From an uncultured SAR86 cluster bacterium (lineage in GTDB: Bacteria; Pseudomonadota; Gammaproteobacteria; Magnimaribacterales; D2472), in NCBI GenBank assembly GCA_902518715.1, contig CABYHU010000006.1, forward strand, positions 1 through 60,281: a DNA stretch of 60,281 nt, written 5' to 3'. This document shows, in pieces, positions 1 to 8,172 of the stretch; the first letter of the stretch is position 1, and every line of letters begins with the position of its first letter. Both the position numbers and the translations under genes were made by a program. A model generated the notes under the pieces. The model saw only the letters and a list, made by a program, of their open reading frames with translations. It searched no databases and had not been told where the DNA came from.

Positions 1-99
1 CTTATTTCTTTAAATGACAACTTTATGATTGATCTAAATTCAGAAAATTTGGATAATTTAAGAAGTATCTTTGGAGATAACAAGATTAAATTGAGTTAA
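1..99 (+). CDS. dnaE: C-terminal end of DNA polymerase III alpha subunit (partial)
   Basis: Only the last 32 codons and a TAA stop lie in the window. The reading frame is open from base 1 and ends 2 bases before the accA start codon. The tail has the hydrophobic/acidic pattern (NLDNLRSIFGDNKIKL) that resembles the end of DnaE proteins, where a short helix and strand close the C-terminal domain. The dnaE-accA-tilS order is standard in gammaproteobacteria, which is the main support. The peptide alone is too short to prove the family. Confidence 0.65.
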   Translation, partial: LISLNDNFMIDLNSENLDNLRSIFGDNKIKLS

Positions 100-101
100 C
101 T

Positions 102-1049
102 ATGATTAAGCGTCACTTTTTAGAATTTGAAAAGCCACTGGAAGAAATTGCTGACAAGATTGATGCGCTAGAGATTGTTTCAAAAGATAATCCCGAATTA
201 AGATCTCAGATAGACAAGCTTCAATCAGAATTTGAAGAAAGAACTAAAAAGATATACTCAAATCTTAACCGATGGAACAAAGTATTAATTTCAAGACATC
301 CGCAAAGACCTCATACTTCAGACTATATTGAGAATATTTTTTCTAATTTTGATGAGCTTCATGGAGATAGGCAGTTTGGTGATGACCCGTCAATAATTGG
401 AGGCCTTGCAAAAATCGATGAAATTCCAGTAATGATTATTGGTCATGAAAAGGGAAAGGGCACAGATGAAAAGGTCAAAAGGAATTTTGGAATGCCTCAA
501 CCAGAAGGATATCGTAAAGCAAAAAGATTAATGAAAATGGCCGAGCAGTTTGAGCTACCTATCATAACTTTTGTAGATACATCTGGAGCTTATCCAGGAA
601 TAGAGGGAGAGGAAAGAGGTCAAAGTGAAGCAATTGCTTCAAACCTAGCTCTAATGTCTCAACTCAAGACTAGAATCATTATTGTTGTAACTGGTGAAGG
701 TGGATCAGGTGGGGCTTTGGCTTTAGGTGTAGGCGATCATGTGACCATGCTTGAGCATGCAATTTATTCTGTGGCCTCTCCAGAGGCCTGCGCTTCAATT
801 GTGTGGAGATCTTCTGAGAAAGCAGAAGAAGCTGCAGAAGCAATGAAATTAACTGCAAAAGATTTGATTAAGCTCAATATTATTGATGAAATTATTGAAG
901 AGCCAACAGGGGGCGCACATAGAAATTACAAAACTATCTCTCAAAATGTTAGGCAGTCATTATTATCAAATATTGAAAATCTTAACAAGATTCCTCTTGA
1001 GAGACTTTTAGAAAGACGTTACTTAAGGCTCACGGAAGTAGGAAAATAG
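102..1049 (+). CDS. accA: Acetyl-CoA carboxylase carboxyltransferase, alpha subunit
   Basis: 315 residues, the usual length for AccA. With AccD it forms the carboxyltransferase that moves the carboxyl group from carboxybiotin to acetyl-CoA, giving malonyl-CoA for fatty acid synthesis in the cytoplasm. The N-terminal half starts with the typical helical segment beginning LEFEKPLEEI. The crotonase-like core contains the glycine-rich oxyanion-hole segment GEGGSGGALALGVGDHV at about residues 201-217 and the SPEACASIVW motif near 226. The gene follows dnaE by 2 bases and precedes tilS by 1 base, so the three are probably cotranscribed. accB, accC and accD are not in the window. Confidence 0.97.
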   Translation: MIKRHFLEFEKPLEEIADKIDALEIVSKDNPELRSQIDKLQSEFEERTKKIYSNLNRWNKVLISRHPQRPHTSDYIENIFSNFDELHGDRQFGDDPSIIGGLAKIDEIPVMIIGHEKGKGTDEKVKRNFGMPQPEGYRKAKRLMKMAEQFELPIITFVDTSGAYPGIEGEERGQSEAIASNLALMSQLKTRIIIVVTGEGGSGGALALGVGDHVTMLEHAIYSVASPEACASIVWRSSEKAEEAAEAMKLTAKDLIKLNIIDEIIEEPTGGAHRNYKTISQNVRQSLLSNIENLNKIPLERLLERRYLRLTEVGK

Positions 1050-1050
1050 C

Positions 1051-2013
1051 TTGTCACTTTCTACAAACCTCTTAGATGCATTGTCTCCAAAAAATAAAAT
1101 TTTTGTAGCTTTTAGTGGAGGACTGGACTCAACAGCACTTTTATTTTTATGTAAAAAAGCCTTAAAACAAAAAAAAATAAATAATTTAAAAGCTATTCAT
1201 ATAAATCATAATCTTTCAAAAAATAGTGACAACTGGCAGCAGCATTGTGAGAGTTTTTGCAGGAGTAATAATATTGAATTTGATTCTTTCATGGTAGAAG
1301 TATCAAAAAATAGATCCAGTATTGAGTCGCAGGCAAGGCAGGCAAGATATAAAATTTTTGAAAGCCTGTTAGATAAAAATGATCAGATTTTATTAGCTCA
1401 TCATAGAGATGATGTTTTTGAAACTATTCTTCTTAGGCTATTCAGAGGAACAGGAGTTGATGGTCTCAGTGGTTTAAATGAAAAAAGATCACTAGGTAAA
1501 GGAGAAATAATAAGACCTTTTTTAAACTTATCTAAATCTGATTTGGAAATTTTCGTTCATAAAAATGATTTGCCATTCGTAGAAGATGATACAAATTTAA
1601 ATAATGATTTTGATAGAAATTTTTTGAGAAATGAGATCATACCATCCCTTGAAAAAAGATGGAGCAAACTTGCTGAAAGGGCTGCACTAACCTCATTAAC
1701 GGCAAAAAAGAAAAAACTTTCATTAGATTTCATGCTTGAAAACAACTTTAAAAAAGAAATTTCTACAGGCATCATTGAAAGAGCAAAATTTATTGAGACA
1801 CCTTCCTTCTTAATAGAAGAGTTAATAAGATTAATTTTAAGAAAGAAGGGTATTGCACTACCTAGTCAGAAAGTTCTGTCTGAAATTATGAATGTATTTT
1901 TTCATAAGAAACCTTCAAATGAATCATATGTTGAGTGGTCAAGGAAAGATGGCGAGCAAATTGGAGGAAAAGTCTTCTCAGAGCATAATGATATAATTTT
2001 GAAAAAAAAATAA
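1051..2013 (+). CDS. tilS: tRNA(Ile)-lysidine synthetase
   Basis: Attaches lysine to C34 of tRNA-Ile(CAU), changing its decoding from AUG to AUA. The PP-loop ATP pyrophosphatase motif FSGGLDST lies at about residues 21-28. The start is TTG, one base after the accA stop; it puts the PP-loop at the normal distance from the N-terminus and no closer ATG fits. At 320 residues it is about 110 shorter than the E. coli enzyme and looks like the compact form lacking most of the C-terminal tRNA acceptor-binding domain. The gene sits in the conserved accA-tilS neighbourhood. Confidence 0.93.
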   Translation: MSLSTNLLDALSPKNKIFVAFSGGLDSTALLFLCKKALKQKKINNLKAIHINHNLSKNSDNWQQHCESFCRSNNIEFDSFMVEVSKNRSSIESQARQARYKIFESLLDKNDQILLAHHRDDVFETILLRLFRGTGVDGLSGLNEKRSLGKGEIIRPFLNLSKSDLEIFVHKNDLPFVEDDTNLNNDFDRNFLRNEIIPSLEKRWSKLAERAALTSLTAKKKKLSLDFMLENNFKKEISTGIIERAKFIETPSFLIEELIRLILRKKGIALPSQKVLSEIMNVFFHKKPSNESYVEWSRKDGEQIGGKVFSEHNDIILKKK

Positions 2014-2027
2014 CCTATAATTTAATT

Positions 2028-2810
2028 ATGAATACTGAAACACTTCAAATAAATATTGAATCACCTATAGCAACAGTCACATTAAATAGACCTAATGTTT
2101 TAAATGCTTTTAATGAGCAGTTAGTTCTAGACCTCCAACAAGCATTTAAAAGTTTGACTGAAGATGAATCAGTGAGGGTAATTATTCTCACCGGCTCAGG
2201 GAAAGGGTTTTCAGCAGGAGCTGACCTAACTGAAAGAGAAGCAAGTTGGGATCCTGACTGTCCATCAAAAGACGCTCTTCTTCGTGGTTATATGCCTATT
2301 TTCAATAATATTGTTGAAATGCCAAAAATTGTAATAGCTGCAATTAATGGTCCAGCAGCTGGTATTGGAGCAGCATTGGCGATGGCCTGTGATCTAAGAG
2401 TTATGACAAAATCATCATATATTCTTTCAGTTTTTAGCAATATAGCGCTTGTTCCTGATGGCGGATTAAATTGGCTTTTAACAAGATTCTTGGGATATGC
2501 AAAGGCTCTTGAATTTGCTATTGAAGCAAAAAAAATAGATTCACAAATGTGTTTAGATTTTGGTATTGCTAATAAAGTTGTTGAAGATAATAAGCTTCTT
2601 GAGGAGACATACTCCTGGGCAAATTCATTAGCGAAAAGATCACCTCAAGCGCTTTCAAACACCAAAAGACTAATGAGAGACTCTTTAAGTAAATCTTATT
2701 TTGAGACTTTCAAACAGGAAGCAGAAATTCAAAATGATATTTTTGGGTCCTCTGAACACAGAGAAGCTGTCCAAGCGTTTTTTGAAAAGAGGCAACCTAA
2801 ATTTGATTAG
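2028..2810 (+). CDS. Enoyl-CoA hydratase/isomerase family protein
   Basis: 260-residue crotonase-fold enzyme. The oxyanion-hole segments are visible: GKGFSAGADL near residue 60 and INGPAAGIGAALAMACDLRV near 105. The usual second glutamate of hydratases lies around SNIALVPDGGLNW (about 137-150), where the catalytic position is occupied by Asp-Gly, so hydratase versus isomerase activity cannot be settled here. Such enzymes act on 2-enoyl-CoA in fatty-acid or phenylacetate-type degradation. It starts 14 bases after tilS on the same strand. Its stop overlaps that of the convergent leuA by 4 bases. Confidence 0.88.
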   Translation: MNTETLQINIESPIATVTLNRPNVLNAFNEQLVLDLQQAFKSLTEDESVRVIILTGSGKGFSAGADLTEREASWDPDCPSKDALLRGYMPIFNNIVEMPKIVIAAINGPAAGIGAALAMACDLRVMTKSSYILSVFSNIALVPDGGLNWLLTRFLGYAKALEFAIEAKKIDSQMCLDFGIANKVVEDNKLLEETYSWANSLAKRSPQALSNTKRLMRDSLSKSYFETFKQEAEIQNDIFGSSEHREAVQAFFEKRQPKFD

Positions 2811-4468
2811 ATTAGTTTAGCTACTCCAACAATAATGGCTTCAAATGAAGCTTTTGTAGTATTTGGATTTATACCAACACCCCAACTTGTTTTGTCACCT
2901 TTTTGGAGTTCAATATAAGCAGCAGCTTGAGCATCAGAGCCAGATGAAATCGCACTTTGATGATAATCAGATACTTTTATATCAATTGATAGTTTTTGAT
3001 TCAGTGCATTTACAAATGCGTCAATTGGACCATTACCTGAACCAGATATTTCATGGTTTATACCATCAATTTCAATTTCAGCTTTAATATGATCACTTAA
3101 ATCAGTTGCATCTGAAGTTTTTAAGGAATAGTTTTTAAAACTATGCCCAGATTTTGGCATGACAAAGTTTGTATGAAAGATTTCCCAAATCTCTGATGTT
3201 GAAATTTCTTTACCAGTCTCATCAGCAATTTTTTGTATCTTCTGACTCATGCTTATTTGAAGCCTTCTAGGGAGAGACACGCCGTGATCTTTTTCCAATA
3301 GAAAAGCAACGCCTCCTTTTCCAGATTGTGAATTAATTCTCACAACGGCTTCATAAGTTCTCCCAAGGTCTGCAGGATCAATTGGTAAATAAGGCACTTC
3401 CCATTGCGGGTCATTAGAGCTTCTTAATGCATTTAAACCTTTTTTGATGGCATCTTGATGCGATCCCGAGAAAGCTGTAAAGACCAAATCTCCGGCATAG
3501 GGATGTCTGGGATGGACGGGTAGCTGATTACAGTATTCAACTTCTCTCATAACATTATTAATTTGTGAAAAATCTAAATTAGGATTTATACCTTGGCTAT
3601 ACATATTTAGAGCTAAGGTTACGATATCTACATTTCCTGTTCTTTCTCCATTACCAAATAACGTTCCTTCAACCCTATCTGCACCTGCCATTAAGCCAAA
3701 CTCAGAAGCAGCTATTGCTGTACCCCTATCATTATGCGGATGAAGTGAAAGACATATATTTTCCCTATTTTTAAAGTTCTCACTCATCCATTCTATTTGA
3801 TCTCCATATATATTTGCCGTTGACATTTCAACTGTTGCAGGAAGATTAATAATAATTTTATTATTTGAAGACTCTTTTAATATATCAACAACGTCATCGC
3901 AAACCTTTACTGCATAATCTAGCTCAGTTCCAGTGAAACTTTCAGGAGAGTATTCAAATGACCAATTAGTGTTTTTATATTCACTTGATAACTCTTTGAT
4001 TAATTTTGCAGCATCCGTTGCAATTTTTTTAACTCCTTCTTTATCTTTATCAAAAACAACTTTTCTTTGAAGAGTTGAAGTCGAATTATAAAAATGAAGA
4101 ATTGCATTAGGAGCTCCATCAAGAGCTTCGAAAGTTCTCTTTATAATTTCGGGTCTAGCTTGAGTAAGAACTTGAATAGTTACATCAGAGGGGATAACTT
4201 TTTCGTTAATTAAATATCTTGTGAAATCAAAATCAGTTTGTGATGCAGCCGGAAATCCAATCTCAATCTGTTTAAAGCCAATTTTGCATAATAGATTAAA
4301 CATTCTTTTTTTTCTTTCATCTCCCATTGGTTCAATAAGAGCTTGGTTTCCATCGCGCAGGTCTACAGAGCACCAAATAGGAGCATTTTCTATAACTTTT
4401 GAAGGCCATGACCTGTTTTCCTTGCTTACAGGCTTATATGGCTTATATTTTTTATTTGTTTTATCCAT
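2807..4468 (-). CDS. leuA: 2-isopropylmalate synthase (long, yeast/actinobacterial-type)
   Basis: 553 residues. Condenses acetyl-CoA with 2-oxoisovalerate, the first committed step of leucine synthesis. The N-terminus (KYKPYKPV... then WPSKVI) and the SVDLRDGNQAL motif near residue 34 are those of the longer class found in yeast and actinobacteria rather than the E. coli type. The metal-binding LHPHNDRGT motif is near residue 240 and GNGERTGNVD follows near 270. The C-terminal part matches the allosteric leucine-binding domain. It stands alone, without leuBCD, and is transcribed divergently from the holD-like gene only 29 bases away. Confidence 0.95.
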   Translation of the reverse strand: MDKTNKKYKPYKPVSKENRSWPSKVIENAPIWCSVDLRDGNQALIEPMGDERKKRMFNLLCKIGFKQIEIGFPAASQTDFDFTRYLINEKVIPSDVTIQVLTQARPEIIKRTFEALDGAPNAILHFYNSTSTLQRKVVFDKDKEGVKKIATDAAKLIKELSSEYKNTNWSFEYSPESFTGTELDYAVKVCDDVVDILKESSNNKIIINLPATVEMSTANIYGDQIEWMSENFKNRENICLSLHPHNDRGTAIAASEFGLMAGADRVEGTLFGNGERTGNVDIVTLALNMYSQGINPNLDFSQINNVMREVEYCNQLPVHPRHPYAGDLVFTAFSGSHQDAIKKGLNALRSSNDPQWEVPYLPIDPADLGRTYEAVVRINSQSGKGGVAFLLEKDHGVSLPRRLQISMSQKIQKIADETGKEISTSEIWEIFHTNFVMPKSGHSFKNYSLKTSDATDLSDHIKAEIEIDGINHEISGSGNGPIDAFVNALNQKLSIDIKVSDYHQSAISSGSDAQAAAYIELQKGDKTSWGVGINPNTTKASFEAIIVGVAKLI

Positions 4469-4497
4469 TTAATTCTTCAAAATGTTAACATCAAAAA

Positions 4498-4920
4498 ATG
4501 TTTGATACTAAGTCATCCTTTATTTTATCTAAATTAGGCATCCAGAGGTTTCAATCTCAAATAAATAACTCAAATTCAGAAGTAATATTTGGCGTACTTT
4601 GGGGCGATATTCTAACACTCTTGGACAAATCATTTAATGAATTAGAAGAAAATGAATTAAAGTTATTAATTAAAATAATAAAATCTATTCTCGAAGATGC
4701 TGGCGATTATCCTTTTTCTAAAGAAATAAATAATCTAAGTGAAATAAAGAAGAAACCAAAACTTATAATCTCCTTTACAGGCTCGAAGCAAAATCTGATA
4801 AAAGAATTTTCCCCAATAATTGAATCTAAACCTCTTTCTATACTTGAAAATAGTCTAGAGGATAAGAAAACATTATGGTCAAAGATAAAGGAACATAAAA
4901 ATGCATCTTCAGCTGGCTAG
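4498..4920 (+). CDS. holD: Putative DNA polymerase III psi subunit (HolD-like, divergent)
   Basis: 140 residues, close to E. coli HolD (137). HolD bridges the clamp loader to HolC and SSB. The protein shows two spots of resemblance at the right places: an N-terminal KLGIQRF (residues about 12-18; E. coli has QLGITQW) and a C-terminal KTLWSKIKEHK (about 124-134; E. coli ALWQQICTYEH). The gene overlaps the rimI start by 20 bases, as holD overlaps rimI in enterobacteria. Sequence similarity by eye is weak elsewhere, so the call rests on length, end motifs and context. Otherwise it would be a hypothetical protein. Confidence 0.62.
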   Translation: MFDTKSSFILSKLGIQRFQSQINNSNSEVIFGVLWGDILTLLDKSFNELEENELKLLIKIIKSILEDAGDYPFSKEINNLSEIKKKPKLIISFTGSKQNLIKEFSPIIESKPLSILENSLEDKKTLWSKIKEHKNASSAG

Positions 4921-5338
4921 CTTTGGTGATTTAGACCAAATCTCAACGATCGAAAAGGAAACGAATGAATATCCTTGGACACCAAATAATTTCAAGTCTT
5001 CATTGGACGCAGGGAATAGTTCTATAGTTCTAAAGGATAATAAAAATATTCTCGGGTATGCTTTTTTTTCAGTTATTGGAACTGACTCACATTTATTAAA
5101 CATTACCGTCTCAAAGAATTATCAAGGAAAAGGTTATGGAAAAAAGATTCTTAAGAAGGTTCTTTTTCAATCAAAAGTCTTAGGAGCTTCTATTGTTTTT
5201 CTTGAGGTGCGAGTTAGCAATCACAAAGCAATAAATTTTTACGAAAAATTTGGATTCAAGAGAGATGCTATAAGGTATAACTATTATGAGGGCAATCCTA
5301 AGGAAGATGCATTATTGATGTCAAAGCAAGGACTATAA
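4901..5338 (+). CDS. rimI: Ribosomal protein S18 alanine N-acetyltransferase
   Basis: 145-residue GNAT acetyltransferase. The acetyl-CoA pyrophosphate-binding loop is the NYQGKGYGKKIL segment near residue 72, and the C-terminal half has the family pattern LEVRVSNHKAINFYEKFGF near residue 105. RimI acetylates the N-terminal alanine of ribosomal protein S18. The ATG lies inside the end of the upstream holD-like gene in another frame, which suggests translational coupling. The stop overlaps that of the convergent glutathione peroxidase gene by 6 bases. Confidence 0.9.
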   Translation: MHLQLASFGDLDQISTIEKETNEYPWTPNNFKSSLDAGNSSIVLKDNKNILGYAFFSVIGTDSHLLNITVSKNYQGKGYGKKILKKVLFQSKVLGASIVFLEVRVSNHKAINFYEKFGFKRDAIRYNYYEGNPKEDALLMSKQGL

Positions 5339-5812
5339 AACCTTCTCAATTTCCTTTCTAATATACTTTGGTTCAACTCTCGGACTAAACCTTTCAACAA
5401 TTTTACCGTTATTGTTAATGAGAAATTTTGTAAAGTTCCACTTTATTGACTGAGTTCTAAAAATGCCAGGTTTATCGCTTTTAAGTAATTTAAATAGAGG
5501 ATGCGCTTCAGGACCATTTACTTTAATTTTAGAAAAAATTGGGAAAGTTACCGAGTAGTTAATATCGCAGAATTTACCAATTTCTTGATCACTACCAGGC
5601 TCTTGTCCACCAAATTGATTGCATGGGAAACCAAGGACAACAAAATCTCTATCTTTATAATCATCATATAGTTTTTGCAGACCTTCATATTGAGGAGTAA
5701 GGCCGCATTTACTTGCAACATTAACAATTAAAAGTGTTTTCCCTGCAAACTCAGACATACTAATATTGCTATTAGCTGAGTCCTTTACATCAATATTATA
5801 TATATCAGCCAT
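5333..5812 (-). CDS. Glutathione peroxidase family (thiol peroxidase)
   Basis: 159 residues, the normal bacterial length, with no signal peptide, so cytoplasmic. The peroxidatic residue is cysteine, not selenocysteine (ASKCGLT, Cys36). The other members of the catalytic site are visible: Gln in FPCNQFGGQEPG near residue 73 and Trp-Asn in KWNFTKFLIN near 125. Reduces hydrogen or organic peroxides; many cysteine-type members use thioredoxin rather than glutathione. Convergent with rimI (6-base overlap of stops), divergent from the ElaA-like gene 81 bases away. Confidence 0.95.
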   Translation of the reverse strand: MADIYNIDVKDSANSNISMSEFAGKTLLIVNVASKCGLTPQYEGLQKLYDDYKDRDFVVLGFPCNQFGGQEPGSDQEIGKFCDINYSVTFPIFSKIKVNGPEAHPLFKLLKSDKPGIFRTQSIKWNFTKFLINNNGKIVERFSPRVEPKYIRKEIEKVL

Positions 5813-5893
5813 CGATCTTTAGAAGCCTTTTGAAAAAGTTAATTTGTAGAAATATCTCCCTTAGCGCTATTATACAGCATTAAATTTTGTATT

Positions 5894-6352
5894 ATGACTA
5901 ACAATTTTAACTTCATTTGGCGCAATTTTAATTCTATCTCAAAAGATGAACTTTATGATGTTTTAAGTCTCAGACAAAGAGTTTTTATAATTGAACAAGA
6001 TTGTTTATATGAAGATTTAGATTATTCTGACCAAGATGCAAACCATCTCCTTCTTTATAAAGATAATAAGTTAATAGGATACTCTAGGGTTTTTTCACCT
6101 GGTATTAAATATGATGCCGCCTCAATAGGGAGAATAGTTACTGATTTAGATTATAGAGGAAAAGGTTATGGAAAGGGCATTACTCATGAATCTATCCAAT
6201 TTTTGAAAAATAATTTCCCTGAATCTGACATTACTATATCTGCACAATATAGACTAGTTGATTTTTACGAAAATCTTGGCTTTGAAACAGAAGGAAATGT
6301 TTACCTAGAAGATGATATTGAACATATTAAGATGACCTTAAAAAGTAAATAA
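5894..6352 (+). CDS. elaA: ElaA-like GNAT family N-acetyltransferase
   Basis: 152 residues. The N-terminal pattern LYDVLSLRQRVFIIEQDCLYEDLD (quoted in part: LRQRVFIIEQDC, about residues 23-34) is characteristic of the ElaA family, and the acetyl-CoA loop is DYRGKGYGKGI near residue 87. The substrate of ElaA is unknown. The gene stands alone between divergent gpx and a lipoprotein gene on the same strand. A family member is clear; whether it is the orthologue of E. coli elaA is inference. Confidence 0.82.
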   Translation: MTNNFNFIWRNFNSISKDELYDVLSLRQRVFIIEQDCLYEDLDYSDQDANHLLLYKDNKLIGYSRVFSPGIKYDAASIGRIVTDLDYRGKGYGKGITHESIQFLKNNFPESDITISAQYRLVDFYENLGFETEGNVYLEDDIEHIKMTLKSK

Positions 6353-6414
6353 ATAAATATTAAAAGCTTCTACAAAACAAGACTAATAATATGAGATAAT
6401 TGTCAAAAAATATT

Positions 6415-8163
6415 ATGTTCAAATTTAAATATTTCACTCTATTTTCTTTTACTTTATTGCTAATAAGTTGCAGTGGAAGTGATGGTGATAGTATTCCTAC
6501 TCTAGAGGCTACAGTTACTTCTTCTAATGATGCTCCTTTGTATGATGAAACATACACAATTAGTTGGGAATCAAATGCCAGTCAGTGCTATGCAACTTCC
6601 ACAACAGGATCATGGCTTGGCGAGTTAGCTCCCTCAGGAAGTCAGGATTTTGTTGCTAAGAGAGGAGGAACAGCAAATTATGGAGTGCAATGTAGAAAAA
6701 GTATAAATTTTGTAAATGCTTCAACAGATGTTGTTGTTACCAAGGATTTTATTAATTATTTTGATTTTGATGATGTTCAAACTTATGATCTTGGTTCTTT
6801 AAATATAAGTCTTAATAACAATTTAGATGTGCTAGATACCACTATCAGTGACTTTAATGAAGACTTTCTTTTGGATATTGTTTTGTTATTAGAAGATTCT
6901 GGCACTAAGGATTTAGGTGATTCATCTTATTTTATTTTAGCTTTTTATGGCCGGGATCTATCAACAATCAATGATGAAAATCCTTTTGTAATTCAAGAAA
7001 TTAATCAAGGAAATTGTGTGGCAGATAAATTAATAAGGGCTGATTATAATGAAGATGGTACGCTTGATATTATGACAATTTCAAGTTCTTCAGACGAGTC
7101 ATTAAATAAAAGAGGGATATGTATCTTTCTAACATCTGAAGAAGGGTTAGTCCTTCAAGATGAAGACTATATTACAAACGAAACTACCCTTGATTTGTCT
7201 AATGTTGAAATTGGGTCTACCGTTGCTTATGATCTAACTTCTAACCTGAGACCCGATATTTTACTTTTAGGAAATGGCGGAACCACAGATTTACCATTTT
7301 ATATATCACCTTCCGAGGAGGGACCTTCAGTTGTGCTTTCAAATCCTCTAAATACTCTAAATCCATATACAAGAAGTCAGGGTTGTGCAGAAGGAATTAC
7401 TTATTTATGTGACTGGATTTCAAAAGAATATCACTTTGAGGATTCAGTTATAATTAATGCAGATACTGATGGAATTTTAGATATAATCCACTCAATTAAT
7501 ACTTCTGAAGGCCCAACTTACACTTTATATAACACAAGATTTGAAGATGTTTACTTTGATTGGTCATTGCCAGTAGAGGATTATATTTCAACTTCTGTTT
7601 CTTCAGGTGATGGTGTTTCTTTGAGAATGGCACCAACTGATGGAAACTTAGACGGACGAACCGATCTACTATTATTTGAAAAAAGTTTATCAAGTGATAC
7701 TTTTAAAATTAGCATTCATGAAAAGGTTGTCTCAGAAGAAGATTCCATCGATGAAATCTCAAGAACAAATAATGGTGATTTTGCCGAAGAATATTCATTT
7801 CAAAATAGTCTGAAGTTTTCAAGCGAACTATTGGTATTTGATCTCGACAGAAATGGGTTTGCAGATATATTTATTCCCTACACAGAGCTACCGTATTCTC
7901 AAGCAAATGTTGAAAGTGATAAACACTTTTTAGCTTTTGAGAAGAGTTATATTGTTAATGAAGATGAAACTACTTCTCAAGATTGGATTGTACAAGACTT
8001 TTCAGATTTAATAGGCTTAGACGCTGGCAGTGTTTATAACTCTTGGATTGACTTTGACGGAGACAATGACCTAGATGTTATATTGATGATTCCTTCTGCA
8101 TCAGATGACGGATTAACAATTAATTATAATTTCAAAATATTTCTTAATAATTCTCTTTTTTAG
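6415..8163 (+). CDS. Secreted lipoprotein with Ig-like N-domain and Ca-loop (FG-GAP/VCBS-like) repeats
   Basis: 582 residues from the ATG at 6415; a TTG 15 bases upstream is possible but unneeded. A lipoprotein signal (hydrophobic stretch then LLISC, Cys19) predicts outer-membrane anchoring. Next comes an Ig-like segment of about 75 residues with ISWES, an internal Cys pair, and an SGS turn. The rest carries six Asp-rich loops: DFNEDFLLDI, DYNEDGTLDI, NADTDGILDI, GNLDGRTDLL, DLDRNGFADI, DFDGDNDLDV (around residues 146, 210, 349, 408, 477, 548). These fit calcium-binding FG-GAP/VCBS beta-propeller repeats. Function unknown; surface binding is plausible. No paired secretion gene is adjacent. 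Confidence 0.85.
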   Translation: MFKFKYFTLFSFTLLLISCSGSDGDSIPTLEATVTSSNDAPLYDETYTISWESNASQCYATSTTGSWLGELAPSGSQDFVAKRGGTANYGVQCRKSINFVNASTDVVVTKDFINYFDFDDVQTYDLGSLNISLNNNLDVLDTTISDFNEDFLLDIVLLLEDSGTKDLGDSSYFILAFYGRDLSTINDENPFVIQEINQGNCVADKLIRADYNEDGTLDIMTISSSSDESLNKRGICIFLTSEEGLVLQDEDYITNETTLDLSNVEIGSTVAYDLTSNLRPDILLLGNGGTTDLPFYISPSEEGPSVVLSNPLNTLNPYTRSQGCAEGITYLCDWISKEYHFEDSVIINADTDGILDIIHSINTSEGPTYTLYNTRFEDVYFDWSLPVEDYISTSVSSGDGVSLRMAPTDGNLDGRTDLLLFEKSLSSDTFKISIHEKVVSEEDSIDEISRTNNGDFAEEYSFQNSLKFSSELLVFDLDRNGFADIFIPYTELPYSQANVESDKHFLAFEKSYIVNEDETTSQDWIVQDFSDLIGLDAGSVYNSWIDFDGDNDLDVILMIPSASDDGLTINYNFKIFLNNSLF

Positions 8164-8172
8164 TTTTTAAAT

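Noticed and set aside
2863-3087. 74-codon plus-strand frame inside the end of leuA
   Set aside because: Gln/His-rich reading of the leuA antisense strand, typical of a shadow frame.
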